From Alphaproteobacteria bacterium (GTDB lineage Bacteria > Pseudomonadota > Alphaproteobacteria > UBA2966), in assembly GCA_018654745.1 (NCBI GenBank), contig JABILA010000068.1, forward strand, positions 44,696-108,695: a DNA stretch of 64,000 nucleotides, in the 5' to 3' direction. The number at the start of each line of letters is the position of its first letter. Positions within the stretch are counted from its first letter, which is position 1. The notes beneath the pieces were generated by a model. The model was given only the letters and a program-made list of their open reading frames with translations, had not been told where the DNA came from and did no database searches. The position numbers and the translations under genes were made by a program. This document shows positions 24,332-33,188 of this stretch, piece after piece.

Positions 24332-24970
24332 ATGAGCAAGGTTATCATTTATGGATTTGCGCCAAGTAGTTATGTCCGCACGGTTCGCATGGCTCTGGAA
24401 CACAAAGGCGTTGATTACGACCTGGTTCCTCTTGAGTTCGGCTCAGAGGCGCATCAGGCCATGCATCCATTTGTGAAAATGCCAGTCATGCAACATGGTG
24501 CTGTGACATTGTTTGAGAGTAGCGCTATTTGTCATTACGTCGACAGTGCTTTCGAAGGGCCGGCACTGGCACCAGATGGTGTAGTTGAAAAGGCATTGAT
24601 GGAGCAATGGATAAGCGCCGTTAATGACTACTACTACGGTCCGTTTATCAGGGATTTCATCCTGCAGCGGATTGTTGCACCGTCCAGAGGGCAGGAACCT
24701 GACGAAGAAATAGTAGCTGCTGCAATGCCGGTTATTCGACAACGGATTGATATCCTCGAGCAAACATTATCGGACCAGCTTTACCTGGCGGGTGATACAT
24801 TCAGTCTTGCTGATTGTTTTCTTGCACCGATCTTTTTCTACGCGGGGATTTCACCGGAAGGTGGGGAACTGTTTGCGGGCAAGACCAATATTGCAGGCTG
24901 GAAAGCCCGTATTGGAGAACATGATTGCTTCAGGAATACCATGCCGCCAAAACCACAGGCTGCAGAGTAA
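24332..24970 (+). CDS. Glutathione S-transferase family protein
   Basis: 212 residues. The N-terminal thioredoxin-like domain (~1-80) has YGFAPSSYVRTVRMALEHKG and the glutathione contact FESSAICHYVD. The helical C-terminal domain contains LAGDTFSLADCFLAPI, the conserved folding motif. GAGGGAGACTGAT-like ribosome site upstream. Likely last gene of the ArsR-SRPBCC-GST unit, with a hairpin directly after it. Confidence 0.9.
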   Translation: MSKVIIYGFAPSSYVRTVRMALEHKGVDYDLVPLEFGSEAHQAMHPFVKMPVMQHGAVTLFESSAICHYVDSAFEGPALAPDGVVEKALMEQWISAVNDYYYGPFIRDFILQRIVAPSRGQEPDEEIVAAAMPVIRQRIDILEQTLSDQLYLAGDTFSLADCFLAPIFFYAGISPEGGELFAGKTNIAGWKARIGEHDCFRNTMPPKPQAAE

Positions 24971-24977
24971 ACCAATT

Positions 24978-25016
24978 GTCCAGACCTGTTGAGCAAACCG
25001 GTGCACAGGTCTGGAC
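24978..25016 (+). terminator. Strong hairpin after GST gene
   Basis: GTCCAGACCTGT (24978-24989) and ACAGGTCTGGAC (25005-25016) form a perfect 12-bp stem with a 15-base loop, 7 bases after the stop codon. Only a weak T-rich stretch follows, so it may be a terminator or an mRNA 3' stabiliser. Confidence 0.6.
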
Positions 25017-25522
25017 TGTTGAAGCAGGATAAAGGGGATACCGCTAAGGAGCCTCGATCAAAATGGAAAGCCGCCTTCTACAAAGACTATGACGACGCAC
25101 ACAACTGGGAAATATACCGATCACGATCTGGTGATTGATGTTCCGTGTCGCATGGGCTGGAGCAAGGGAAACTCGCTTGCTGTTATCATCATCAAAGATT
25201 TTTTCCCTGATTTATTGTGCATCCTGGGCGTGAAAAGACGTGATGTATGAGAGCAATTGATCGGACAACGTGAATTCTCCAACCCTGAGCTTAACCGGTG
25301 GCCTCCCAGGCCATCCAATCAGGTGTTATTTACTTGATATACCTCATTAACTTCGCACAGGCAGAAAACGTCAGTCGGCTTGTCTTTTTAGTCTGTCTAT
25401 GCTTCTGTTAGTCCAAATAAAACGGAAAACTTCGGCTCGAGGGATGACACAACCTTCGTATATCCTCAACAGTGCTGGTAGTTTGAATAATCGATGGGTT
25501 CAGGTACAGGTGGCTCGGATAA
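25017..25522. other. Intergenic region, possible gene remnant
   Basis: About 500 bases without a convincing gene. Two short plus-strand frames overlap. One reads a 53-residue peptide from an ATG at 25089 (MTTHTTGKYTDHDLVIDVPC and on). The other is a frame ending near 25136 with KWKAAFYKDYDDAHNWE. Neither is recognised or has a clear ribosome site. This could be a decayed gene. The promoter of the next gene probably lies at its right end. Confidence 0.35.
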
Positions 25523-26347
25523 ATGAGCTTTAAAGTCAAGTTTTGGGGCGTTCGCGGCAGCATCGCTTGTCCGTCTCCACGGCATATGGCCTTTGGCGGC
25601 AATACAAGTTGTATTGAAGTTGCCATGGGGGGCCAGCGTATTATTCTGGATGCCGGAACAGGCGTTCGGAATCTGGGTCACTGGTTAATGAAAAAACGAG
25701 TGAGTGATGCCGTTCTGTTGCTTTCGCATACGCACTGGGATCACATCAACGGTTTTCCCTTTTTCTCACCGGCTTTCCGGCCAGATCACACTTTTCGGAT
25801 TATGGCAGGCCATCTGGGTGACAAGGGTGGTGTTGAATCTGTTTTCGCCAGCCAAATGTCGCAACCTACTTTCCCGGTTCCCCTGGAAGTTATGGGCGGT
25901 AAATTGATTTTTGAAGATTTCAACAGCGGTGATGTGCTGGATTTTGGACCCGAAATCAAAGTCAAAACAACGATGCTTAATCACCCGGAAGGCGCAATTG
26001 GTTACCGTATTGAGTATATGGGAAAGGTCATGTGCTATGTCACGGACACGGAACATGTGCCTGGCAAACCCGACGAAGCAGTTTTGAAATTAATTGAGGG
26101 TGCAGATCTCGTTATCTACGACTCTACCTATACCGACGCAGAATTTCCGGCAAAAGTTGGCTGGGGGCATTCTACCTGGCAAGAAGGTGTTCGCCTGGGT
26201 ATGGAGGCTGGAGTCAAGAACCTGGCAATCTTCCACCACGATCCGGATCACGAGGATCTGTTCATGGAAGACATTGAAGCCCAGGCGCGCAAGATGTGGG
26301 ATGGCGCTATTGTGGCCCGTGAACATATGCGGTTCACGCTCGCCTGA
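25523..26347 (+). CDS. MBL-fold metallo-hydrolase (cAMP phosphodiesterase class II-like group)
   Basis: 274 residues. The N-terminal WGVRGSIACPSP and FGGNTSC blocks and the metal motif SHTHWDHI (H69, H71, D73, H74) define the group. Further ligands are probably in LNHPEGAIGYR, VTDTEH and FHHDPDHED. Substrates of this group vary: cyclic nucleotides, phosphonate intermediates and others. It stands alone, 48 bases before the cysteine hydrolase gene, and may share its transcript. Confidence 0.85.
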   Translation: MSFKVKFWGVRGSIACPSPRHMAFGGNTSCIEVAMGGQRIILDAGTGVRNLGHWLMKKRVSDAVLLLSHTHWDHINGFPFFSPAFRPDHTFRIMAGHLGDKGGVESVFASQMSQPTFPVPLEVMGGKLIFEDFNSGDVLDFGPEIKVKTTMLNHPEGAIGYRIEYMGKVMCYVTDTEHVPGKPDEAVLKLIEGADLVIYDSTYTDAEFPAKVGWGHSTWQEGVRLGMEAGVKNLAIFHHDPDHEDLFMEDIEAQARKMWDGAIVAREHMRFTLA

Positions 26348-26395
26348 GGCGGCCATTCCAAATACCGTTCCGGAAATTCTCGGAGGACAAGTCTC

Positions 26396-27139
26396 ATGAC
26401 TGATAAAAGTGATTCACCTTTACTGGATCAGCTTCAAAAAACGATGCCCATCGCATTCGAGAGCCTCACGGTTTCTGATCGCACTTGTGGTTTGTTGATC
26501 ATTGATGAGGTAAACGGGTTCGCAACGACGGGTGCCGGTAATCTCGCCCCACCTGCTGACAACCCCCAGGTTATGGACATGGTGGTCGAGACCGAACGAC
26601 TGGCCCGGGCTTTTCTTGCACAAGGTCTGCCAGTATTTGCGACGCTTGATTGCCACGAACCTGGCAAGGCGGAACCACCCTATCCGCCGCATTGTGAGCA
26701 AGGTACAGGCGAAGAAGAACTGGTGCCGGAATTGAAGTGGCTGGAAGGGGAGGCAGGGGCAACCTTGATGAACAAGGACTGCATCAATGGCTTCATCGGC
26801 GCCTTTGGCCCCAATGGTCAGAATGCCTTTGTTGACTGGATATCTGAAAACAAGCTGCAGGATGTTGTCGTCGTCGGAATTTGTACCGATATTTGTGTGA
26901 TGGATTTTGTTCTGACGCTTTTGTCGGCCAGGAACCACGGCATGGTGGCACCCCTTGAGGATATCTATGTTCACGAAGCCGGTTGTTCAACATATGACCT
27001 CCCGCGTGGTGTGGCGGAAGAATTGGGTTATGGCGCAACGGCGTCTCACCCACAGGACGAAACCCATTATCTCGGCCTTTACTTCATGGCGTCACGAGGC
27101 GCACGCCTGGTCAATAAAGTAGAAGTTTCTGCCAGCTGA
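26396..27139 (+). CDS. Isochorismatase-like cysteine hydrolase (nicotinamidase-like)
   Basis: 247 residues with CGGAGGACAAG before the ATG. The catalytic triad appears as D37 (LIIDEVNGF), K127 (MNKDCINGF) and C167 (GICTDICVMD). The D85-C-H87 and H99 positions fit the metal site of nicotinamidases. It may deamidate nicotinamide or a related amide; the insertions relative to PncA leave the substrate open. Convergent with the Hpt gene. Confidence 0.85.
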   Translation: MTDKSDSPLLDQLQKTMPIAFESLTVSDRTCGLLIIDEVNGFATTGAGNLAPPADNPQVMDMVVETERLARAFLAQGLPVFATLDCHEPGKAEPPYPPHCEQGTGEEELVPELKWLEGEAGATLMNKDCINGFIGAFGPNGQNAFVDWISENKLQDVVVVGICTDICVMDFVLTLLSARNHGMVAPLEDIYVHEAGCSTYDLPRGVAEELGYGATASHPQDETHYLGLYFMASRGARLVNKVEVSAS

Positions 27140-27169
27140 TCAAATGAGCCAGGACACGAGGTTGTCGCT

Positions 27170-27514
27170 CTATAGCCAGTCTTCGATTTGTACGGGTGAG
27201 GCAGCTTCTTTGACAAGTTCACCAAGCGGCGGTCCAACCGAGCTTACGATCTGATCATCCAGTTGAACTTCACCTTTGATCGCTGGTTCCAGGATATTCA
27301 AAATCGTTCGGGCGAGATCGCTGAACTGTTTGAAACCGAAAGTGCCACTGCTACCAGCCAGATTATGCACCTTGTGATACAGGTCGTTCATCGAATCGGA
27401 ATTTGAAGAATCTTGTTTGAGTGCCAAATAGGCAGCATCAACTCCGTCCATTCGCTCGGGAAGGGAGCGAACAAATTCTTCTGCAATTAACTGTAAGGCG
27501 TCAGAGTCAGCCAC
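27170..27514 (-). CDS. Histidine phosphotransfer (Hpt) protein
   Basis: 114 residues forming one Hpt helical bundle. The phosphoacceptor is H50 in KVHNLAGSSGTFGF. It has no kinase or receiver part. The start overlaps the end of the upstream receiver gene by eight bases. It is the last gene in a minus-strand run that includes an ABC importer and a histidine kinase, suggesting a multi-step phosphorelay. Confidence 0.88.
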   Translation of the reverse strand: MADSDALQLIAEEFVRSLPERMDGVDAAYLALKQDSSNSDSMNDLYHKVHNLAGSSGTFGFKQFSDLARTILNILEPAIKGEVQLDDQIVSSVGPPLGELVKEAASPVQIEDWL

Positions 27515-27902
27515 CTATGTTGGCGCTCCATATTTCCTGGATATTGGCAGAGAGGTTCATGGGATCAAAGGGCTTGGGGATGACATCGATGGCACCCAGT
27601 TCCTTATACTCAGCGACCTCGTGTGGCTGTACTTTTGCGGTCATAAAAATGGCCGGCTTGTTTGCCAGGGATGCAATCTTGCGGAGTTCCAACAATGTTG
27701 TCGGGCCGTCCATTCCCGGCATCATGACATCAAGCAAAAGAAGATCGGGATCGAAATCGGCTGCGGTGGCCAGTGCCTCTTCACCTGAACTGCAGATCGT
27801 AACAGTAAAGCCACCAACCAGCTCGAGCGCCATACGCGCGACTTCCTGAATATCCGGTTCATCTTCAACATATAAGATTTTGCTTAAAGTGCCGTCTGCC
27901 AT
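27507..27902 (-). CDS. Single-domain response regulator (receiver only)
   Basis: 131 residues from the ATG at 27902 (MADGTLSKILYVEDEPD). Receiver residues are E13/D14, phosphoacceptor D58 (LLLLDVMMPGMDG), T88 (FMTAK) and K110 (IPKPFDP). No output domain. It probably hands phosphate to or from the overlapping Hpt protein, or acts by protein contact like CheY. Confidence 0.9.
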   Translation of the reverse strand: MADGTLSKILYVEDEPDIQEVARMALELVGGFTVTICSSGEEALATAADFDPDLLLLDVMMPGMDGPTTLLELRKIASLANKPAIFMTAKVQPHEVAEYKELGAIDVIPKPFDPMNLSANIQEIWSANIGG

Positions 27903-27966
27903 ACCTCGAACCCTATAAAAAATACTACTAGAGCACAGAATGGAGCGCCTGGCTTGTCCTGTCAAT

Positions 27967-28329
27967 TCAAGCCGTCAAACGTTCGACTGCAGCAACAAGT
28001 TCCTTCGGTGGAAAAGGTTTGACCAGATACAATGTGGCCCCGAGTTCGAGGCCCTTGGCGATGTCATCTTCCTCCGCCCTGGCGGTCATCAGGATGACAG
28101 GCAGGTCAGCAGTGGATTTGGCATTCTTCAAAGACTGCAGGGCTTCCAACCCACCAAGTTCCGGCATCATCCCATCAAGAACGACGATGTCCGGCGTGTC
28201 TTGTTCAATCAGTTCCAGGGCTTCACGCCCGTCCGCGGCGGTTACAACCGTGTGGCCTGCTGCACTCAGCGATACATCCAATAATCTCAGGATCATGGGG
28301 TCATCGTCAGCGATCAGCACCTTGGCCAC
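27967..28329 (-). CDS. Single-domain response regulator (receiver only)
   Basis: 120 residues. The acidic pocket is D8-D9-D10, the phosphoacceptor D52 (VVLDGMMPELGG), with T82 (LMTARA) and K104 (LVKPFPP). No output domain. It begins three bases after the livF stop, so it is part of the importer transcript. With the second receiver, the Hpt and the upstream kinase it could form a His-Asp-His-Asp relay. Confidence 0.9.
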   Translation of the reverse strand: MAKVLIADDDPMILRLLDVSLSAAGHTVVTAADGREALELIEQDTPDIVVLDGMMPELGGLEALQSLKNAKSTADLPVILMTARAEEDDIAKGLELGATLYLVKPFPPKELVAAVERLTA

Positions 28330-28332
28330 TTG

Positions 28333-29034
28333 TCAGACACCAAGATATTTATGTTGAATTTCTTCGTTGGCAGAAAGCTCGGCAGATGTACCCGTCCAAA
28401 CAACCTGACCTTTTTCAATCAGATAATGGCGATCGGCTATTTCTGTCAGGGCCCGAACATTCTTGTCTATCACGAGAATGGATTGGCCGTCCTTTTTCAG
28501 CGCTGACAAACAAGCCCAGATATCGTCTCGAACCAACGGTGCAAGTCCTTCGGTCGCTTCGTCCAGGATCAGAAGTTTTGGATTTGTCATCAGAGCCCGG
28601 CCGATTGCCAGCATTTGTTGTTCACCACCCGAAAGCAGATTTGCCATGGAATTCGCCCGGCGGGCGATCTCGGGAAACATGTCGAATATCTTTTCCGTCG
28701 TCCACGGGTTGGGATTTGCGGTACGATTGCTGGCAGTTGCAATCAGATTTTCTGAAACAGTCAGATTTGGAAATACCTGACGTCCTTCCGGGACCAGGCC
28801 TATACCCATGCGCGCGATCCTGAAAGATTCAGCCTGGGCGATTTCTGCACCGTTGAAGGAGATATCGCCACTTTTGGCAGGTACAAGTCCCATGATCGAT
28901 TTGATCGTTGTGGTCTTGCCCATGCCATTGCGGCCAAGCAAAGTTACGACTTCGTGGTCGTTAACTTCCAGACTCATGTTAAAGAGGATTTGGCTGACGT
29001 CGTAACTTGTATTGATGTTTTCTACTTTGAGCAT
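28333..29034 (-). CDS. livF: Branched-chain amino acid-type ABC transporter ATPase
   Basis: 233 residues from the ATG at 29034 (MLKVENINTSYDVSQ); the longer frame would overlap livG. Walker A GRNGMGKTT (34-42), signature LSGGEQQ (134-140), Walker B LLILDEA (154-160), and the LivF-specific TEGLAP. The last nucleotide-binding subunit of a Liv/HAAT-family importer. One base separates it from livG. Confidence 0.92.
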   Translation of the reverse strand: MLKVENINTSYDVSQILFNMSLEVNDHEVVTLLGRNGMGKTTTIKSIMGLVPAKSGDISFNGAEIAQAESFRIARMGIGLVPEGRQVFPNLTVSENLIATASNRTANPNPWTTEKIFDMFPEIARRANSMANLLSGGEQQMLAIGRALMTNPKLLILDEATEGLAPLVRDDIWACLSALKKDGQSILVIDKNVRALTEIADRHYLIEKGQVVWTGTSAELSANEEIQHKYLGV

Positions 29035-29035
29035 A

Positions 29036-29788
29036 TCAGGCAGCCTCATCCCCGAGATATGCCTTGCGGACATCCTCGTTTTCACGAATTTCCTGTGGTG
29101 TGCCTGTGGCAATCGCCTGCCCATACACAAGGACCGTAATTCTGTCTGCCAGAGCAAACACGGCGTCCATATCATGTTCGATCAGCAACATGGACTTCTG
29201 GCCCTTCAGGCTGGACAATATCTCAACCATCTTTGCAGATTCGTCCGAGCCCATACCTGCCATTGGTTCGTCGAGCATTAACAAACTTGGATTGGCGGCC
29301 AGGGCCATGGCAATTTCCAGTTGACGATGCTCACCATGGCTGACATTTCGTGACGTCACGTGCGCCCGGTCTTCCAAACCAACCCGGCGCAAAGCCTCCA
29401 TTGCCGGTTCCTGCAATTCGGTTACTTCTCGCGCTGGCTTCCAGAAACGAAAGGAATGGCCTGAATGGGCCTGAATGGATAAGGCGACATTGTCTATAAT
29501 CGTCATTTCATGAACGATGCTGGTGATCTGAAACGATCGGGCCAGCCCCATCAAAGCGCGGGTCCAAGCCGGTGTATGCGTAATGTCTTCGCCCTGGAAT
29601 TCAACCTGACCGCCATCAGGGGCGAGATCACCTGATAACTGCGATATCAAGGTTGTCTTGCCAGCACCATTGGGGCCGATGACAGCATGGATTTCACCTT
29701 CGACAACGTCAATATTGACGTGATCCGTCGCAGCAACACCACCAAAGGATTTATAGAGGTCTGTGACCTTGAGAATAACGTCTGCCAT
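29036..29788 (-). CDS. livG: Branched-chain amino acid-type ABC transporter ATPase
   Basis: 250 residues. Walker A GPNGAGKTT (38-46), a LivG-type LARSFQITSIVHEMTIIDN segment, the signature in the variant form VSHGEHRQ (149-156), and Walker B LLMLDEPMAGMG. NVSHGEHR with His instead of Gly after Ser occurs in HAAT-family ATPases for aromatic and urea-like substrates, so the change is not a sign of decay. It pairs with LivF to drive LivHM. Confidence 0.92.
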   Translation of the reverse strand: MADVILKVTDLYKSFGGVAATDHVNIDVVEGEIHAVIGPNGAGKTTLISQLSGDLAPDGGQVEFQGEDITHTPAWTRALMGLARSFQITSIVHEMTIIDNVALSIQAHSGHSFRFWKPAREVTELQEPAMEALRRVGLEDRAHVTSRNVSHGEHRQLEIAMALAANPSLLMLDEPMAGMGSDESAKMVEILSSLKGQKSMLLIEHDMDAVFALADRITVLVYGQAIATGTPQEIRENEDVRKAYLGDEAA

Positions 29789-29789
29789 G

Positions 29790-30770
29790 TCAGTTTCCCC
29801 CCTCGCGTCGCGACAGGAAGCCGTTTATGCCGCCTTTCATGTACAACACAACGAGGATCAACAGGATGCCAAACCAGAATTGCCAGAATACGCCACCGCC
29901 TGTGTAGACAAGGTCGATCATATGGGGGAGGTATTCTTCCAGCAGCAAAAAGGCCGTGGCGCCGAGCAGGGGACCGAACAAGGTCGCTGTACCACCCAGC
30001 ACGACCATAAAGATCAACTCGCCTGAACGACTCCAGTCCATCATTTCCGGGCTGATGAAACTCGTGAAATTGCCCAGCAAGGCTCCGGCAAAACCGCAGA
30101 TTGTACCAGCCAGTACATAACAGGCCAGCTGATAGCGATAGGTGTTGAAGCCCAGGGATTGCAAGCGACGTTCGTTCCCCTTGGCCCCCTGGATCACCAT
30201 GCCAAAACGGGAATTGACGATGCGTCGAACCAGATAGATTGTGACCAACAGACAGACGAAGCAGAAATAATATAGTGTCGTGTTGTTCTCGAGATCCATG
30301 ATGCCACCGAATTCGCTGCGGGATTCGATAACTAGGCCATCGTCGCCACCATATTCCTCCATGGAAACAAAGCCGAAGAAAACCATTTGCGAAAAGGCCA
30401 TGGTGATCATGATGAAATGAACGCCCTTGGTCCGAAGGCAAATCATACCTGTAATCAGGGCAAAGAGGGCTGAACCGCCAATGGCAATAGCGAAATGGGT
30501 GAAGCCGTTGTAATTCTCGTGATAGGTTGGAATGCCTACCGCGTAGGCCCCGATCCCGAGATATCCGGCGTGACCAAAGCTGATCATGCCACCATAGCCG
30601 AGGATCAGGTTCAAAGTCACAGCCGCCATAGCAAGGATTACGAGGCGCGTGGCTATGTCCAGATAAAATTCGTTATCGGTCAGGCTGACCAGCAGTGGAA
30701 CCAGGGCCAGCAGAACAAGGACCACAAGATTGACCCATGAGCGCAATTTCCATTTAGAAACATTAATCAT
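29790..30770 (-). CDS. livM: Branched-chain amino acid-type ABC transporter permease
   Basis: 326 residues, about ten hydrophobic helices. Signature blocks are NLILGYGGMISFGHAGYLGIGAY split by the turn, and the EAA-like KGNERRLQSLGFNTYRYQ and FVMVVLGGTATLFGPLLGA segments. Forms the membrane channel with LivH. One base separates it from livG and two bases from livH, a tight operon. Confidence 0.93.
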   Translation of the reverse strand: MINVSKWKLRSWVNLVVLVLLALVPLLVSLTDNEFYLDIATRLVILAMAAVTLNLILGYGGMISFGHAGYLGIGAYAVGIPTYHENYNGFTHFAIAIGGSALFALITGMICLRTKGVHFIMITMAFSQMVFFGFVSMEEYGGDDGLVIESRSEFGGIMDLENNTTLYYFCFVCLLVTIYLVRRIVNSRFGMVIQGAKGNERRLQSLGFNTYRYQLACYVLAGTICGFAGALLGNFTSFISPEMMDWSRSGELIFMVVLGGTATLFGPLLGATAFLLLEEYLPHMIDLVYTGGGVFWQFWFGILLILVVLYMKGGINGFLSRREGGN

Positions 30771-30772
30771 GA

Positions 30773-31696
30773 TCAGCGGCCTTTCGGGGGAAACAGCCCC
30801 TGCGGGCGTATGGCCAGGATCGCGGCCATCAGAATATAGACCAGCATGGCCGAAATCGCCGGTGCAGATGTTTCAGCATTCTGGTCAGACATGAACAGCT
30901 TGAACAAACTGTCCAGATAGCTTCTGCCCATGGTGTCGATCAGACCAACGATCATGGCTGCAGCGAAGGCTCCTTTGATTGAGCCGATGCCGCCAATGAC
31001 GATAACAACAAATGTTACAATGATAATGCCGTTGCCCATGCCGACCGAGGCCTCGGTTATGGGGGCGATCATCATACCGGCCAGCCCGGCCAACACAGCA
31101 CCCATGGCAAAGACCAGCGTAAACAGCAAATTGATGTCCACACCCAGGGCACCGATCATGTCACGGTTGCTGGCACCTGCGCGAATGCGCATGCCAAGTC
31201 GGGTTTGTGTGACAATCAGGAACAGGCCGAGGGCGACAACGAGCCCGACCGAAATGATTGCGATGCGGTAGGTGGGCAAGACAATGTCCGAAAATAGAAT
31301 GACGCGGCCATCCAGCCACGCGGGCAGGGGAACAACAATGCCGTCCGGGCCCCAGATCATCTGCGTGGCGGTATCGAAGACCAGAATGAGGCCAAAGGTC
31401 GCCAACACGTGATCAAGGTGATCGCGTTGATAAAGTTTGCGCACAACAATGAGTTCGACCAGAAGCCCAACCACGGCGGTTGCAGGCAGGGCAAGGATCA
31501 CGCCCCAGATGAAATTGCCTGTCCATTGGGTCAAGGTCGCACAGAAGAACGCACCTACCATGTAAAGTGAGCCGTGCGCCAGATTGACGAAGTCCATGAT
31601 GCCAAAAATCAGGGACAATCCAGAAGCCAGAAGGAACAGCAGAATTCCCAATTGAAGCCCGTTGATCAGCTGGGCAGCGAGCAGAGTCATATCCAT
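30773..31696 (-). CDS. livH: Branched-chain amino acid-type ABC transporter permease
   Basis: 307 residues, about eight hydrophobic helices. LINGLQLGILLFLLASGLSLIFG, split in the first helix, and MDFVNLAHGSLYMVGA mark the LivH family. IRAGASNRDMIGALGVD is the cytoplasmic coupling loop. Partner of LivM. Separated from the binding-protein gene by a strong hairpin. Confidence 0.93.
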   Translation of the reverse strand: MDMTLLAAQLINGLQLGILLFLLASGLSLIFGIMDFVNLAHGSLYMVGAFFCATLTQWTGNFIWGVILALPATAVVGLLVELIVVRKLYQRDHLDHVLATFGLILVFDTATQMIWGPDGIVVPLPAWLDGRVILFSDIVLPTYRIAIISVGLVVALGLFLIVTQTRLGMRIRAGASNRDMIGALGVDINLLFTLVFAMGAVLAGLAGMMIAPITEASVGMGNGIIIVTFVVIVIGGIGSIKGAFAAAMIVGLIDTMGRSYLDSLFKLFMSDQNAETSAPAISAMLVYILMAAILAIRPQGLFPPKGR

Positions 31697-31767
31697 AGGG
31701 TAAATACTTTACCGGTTTGCAGAGTGGGCCGGGCCCTTAGCGGGATTTTTTGTTTTTGTTTGTATAG

Positions 31768-31813
31768 TACGAGAAGGGAGGCGCCATTTCAGACGCCTCC
31801 CCGTATTCTCGTA
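31768..31813 (-). promoter_or_regulatory. Long hairpin between binding-protein gene and livH
   Basis: TACGAGAA-GGGAGGCG and CGCCTCCC-CGTA-TTCTCGTA make an inner 8-bp and outer 8-bp stem with a 4-base bulge. No T-run follows on the minus strand. It is likely an mRNA-stabilising or partial-termination structure giving more binding protein than permease, a common arrangement in ABC operons. Confidence 0.65.
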
Positions 31814-31830
31814 TTCAGACTAATTACAGC

Positions 31831-33015
31831 CTACATTTTGCACTTGCTGGCGTAAGTGTCCTGGTGGTCTTTGGTAACGGTCGAAACATAAGACACGAAC
31901 CAGTCGCCATTGGCATCTTTCTTGACCTGACGCAGATGGAAATCCTGGATCGGGAAGTGGTTGTTGCCATAGCGGAACTTGCCACGTACAGACGCGAAAT
32001 TGGCTTTCTTCATGCCAGCACGGATACCGTCCTTGTTGCTCATGTCACCATTTACGGCATCAGCACCGGACTTGATCAACATGATCGCATCATAGGACTG
32101 TGCAGCATAATGCGTTGGGTAACGACCTGTTTTAGCCTTGAAGTCTGCAACAAACTTTTTGTTGGTTGCGTTGTCCAGATCCGGAGCCCAGAACATGGTA
32201 TTGTAGGATCCGAGAACACCACTCAGGTTTGCCTTTTGCAGACGAGCCAGAGCAAGCGCGTCAACTGTAAACATGGTATAAAGCTTCATGGAGCCTGCGA
32301 GACCAGCTTGCTGGAACTGCTTGATAAAAGCAGGACCTGCAGGTCCCGGGTAGAAGACAACAATCGCCTGGGCACCAGCGGCCTTGGCTTTGGCCAGCTC
32401 AGCCGAGAAGTCGAGCTGCATGTCCTTGCCCCATTTGGTCATGTCCTTACCGACAACTTCGCCTTTAAAGGTGCGTTCAACACCAGCCACCATGTTTTTG
32501 CCCGCCGCATAGTTGGGGGCCATGATGTAAGCTTTTTTGATGCCGTCCTTGTTCATGACTTCACCCGTCGCCATCGGGTTCTGGTCATTTTGCCAGGAAG
32601 ACGAGAAGAAGTTTTTGTGGCAAAGCTTGCCGGCAACAGGTGATGGACCTGCATTTGCACTGATCATAAATGTGTCGTTGGCCAGCGCGGATTTGCGCGA
32701 AGCCAGCAATACGTGCGACCAGATGAAACCGGTGATGAAGTGTACCTTGTCTTGTTTGACAAGCTTGTCGGACTTTTGTTTTCCGATTTCCGGCTTGAAG
32801 CCGTCATCTTCAACAATGAATTCAACTTCCTTGCCACCCATTTGGCCATTGATATGGCTGAGGGCGATTTTGGCACCGTCGACCATGTCACGGCCCATTG
32901 CGCCGGCAGGGGTGGTAATCGTTGTTACAAATCCGATCTTGATCTTTTCCGCAGCAACTGCGGGGGTCGCCAGCAATGCGACTGCTGACACCAGGCCAAT
33001 AAGGCTTTTATTCAT
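31831..33015 (-). CDS. Periplasmic substrate-binding protein of the Liv-type importer
   Basis: 394 residues from the ATG at 33015, preceded by GGGAGGACAAGC. The signal peptide MNKSLIGLVSAVALLATPAVA is cleaved before AEKIKIGF. The mature part is a type I periplasmic-binding fold (INGQMGGKEVEFIVEDDGFK, VHFITGFIWSHVLLA, AAGKNMVAGVERTFKGEV). Similar proteins serve aromatic acids, amides or branched-chain amino acids. The nearby acyl-CoA ligase and box genes make an aromatic or other carboxylic acid plausible, but the substrate cannot be read from sequence. Confidence 0.9.
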   Translation of the reverse strand: MNKSLIGLVSAVALLATPAVAAEKIKIGFVTTITTPAGAMGRDMVDGAKIALSHINGQMGGKEVEFIVEDDGFKPEIGKQKSDKLVKQDKVHFITGFIWSHVLLASRKSALANDTFMISANAGPSPVAGKLCHKNFFSSSWQNDQNPMATGEVMNKDGIKKAYIMAPNYAAGKNMVAGVERTFKGEVVGKDMTKWGKDMQLDFSAELAKAKAAGAQAIVVFYPGPAGPAFIKQFQQAGLAGSMKLYTMFTVDALALARLQKANLSGVLGSYNTMFWAPDLDNATNKKFVADFKAKTGRYPTHYAAQSYDAIMLIKSGADAVNGDMSNKDGIRAGMKKANFASVRGKFRYGNNHFPIQDFHLRQVKKDANGDWFVSYVSTVTKDHQDTYASKCKM

Positions 33016-33188
33016 GTTGCTTGTCCTCCCAGACACAAGTCTTTTTACTTAGATCAGCTATAATAACCACAAATTTGTATCGTGATCAGCCTTTATCTCC
33101 ATAGAGTACAACAAATTTTTGGTTTTGCTTCAAGCTTAAAATGTTTGATCAGCCAACATTCTGCGTTTGAAAGTAGTTCGCGAAAGCA

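Noticed and set aside
29036..29788. Defective LivG because of the VSHGEHRQ signature
   Set aside because: The SHGEHR variant is found in intact HAAT-family ATPases and all other ATPase motifs are present.
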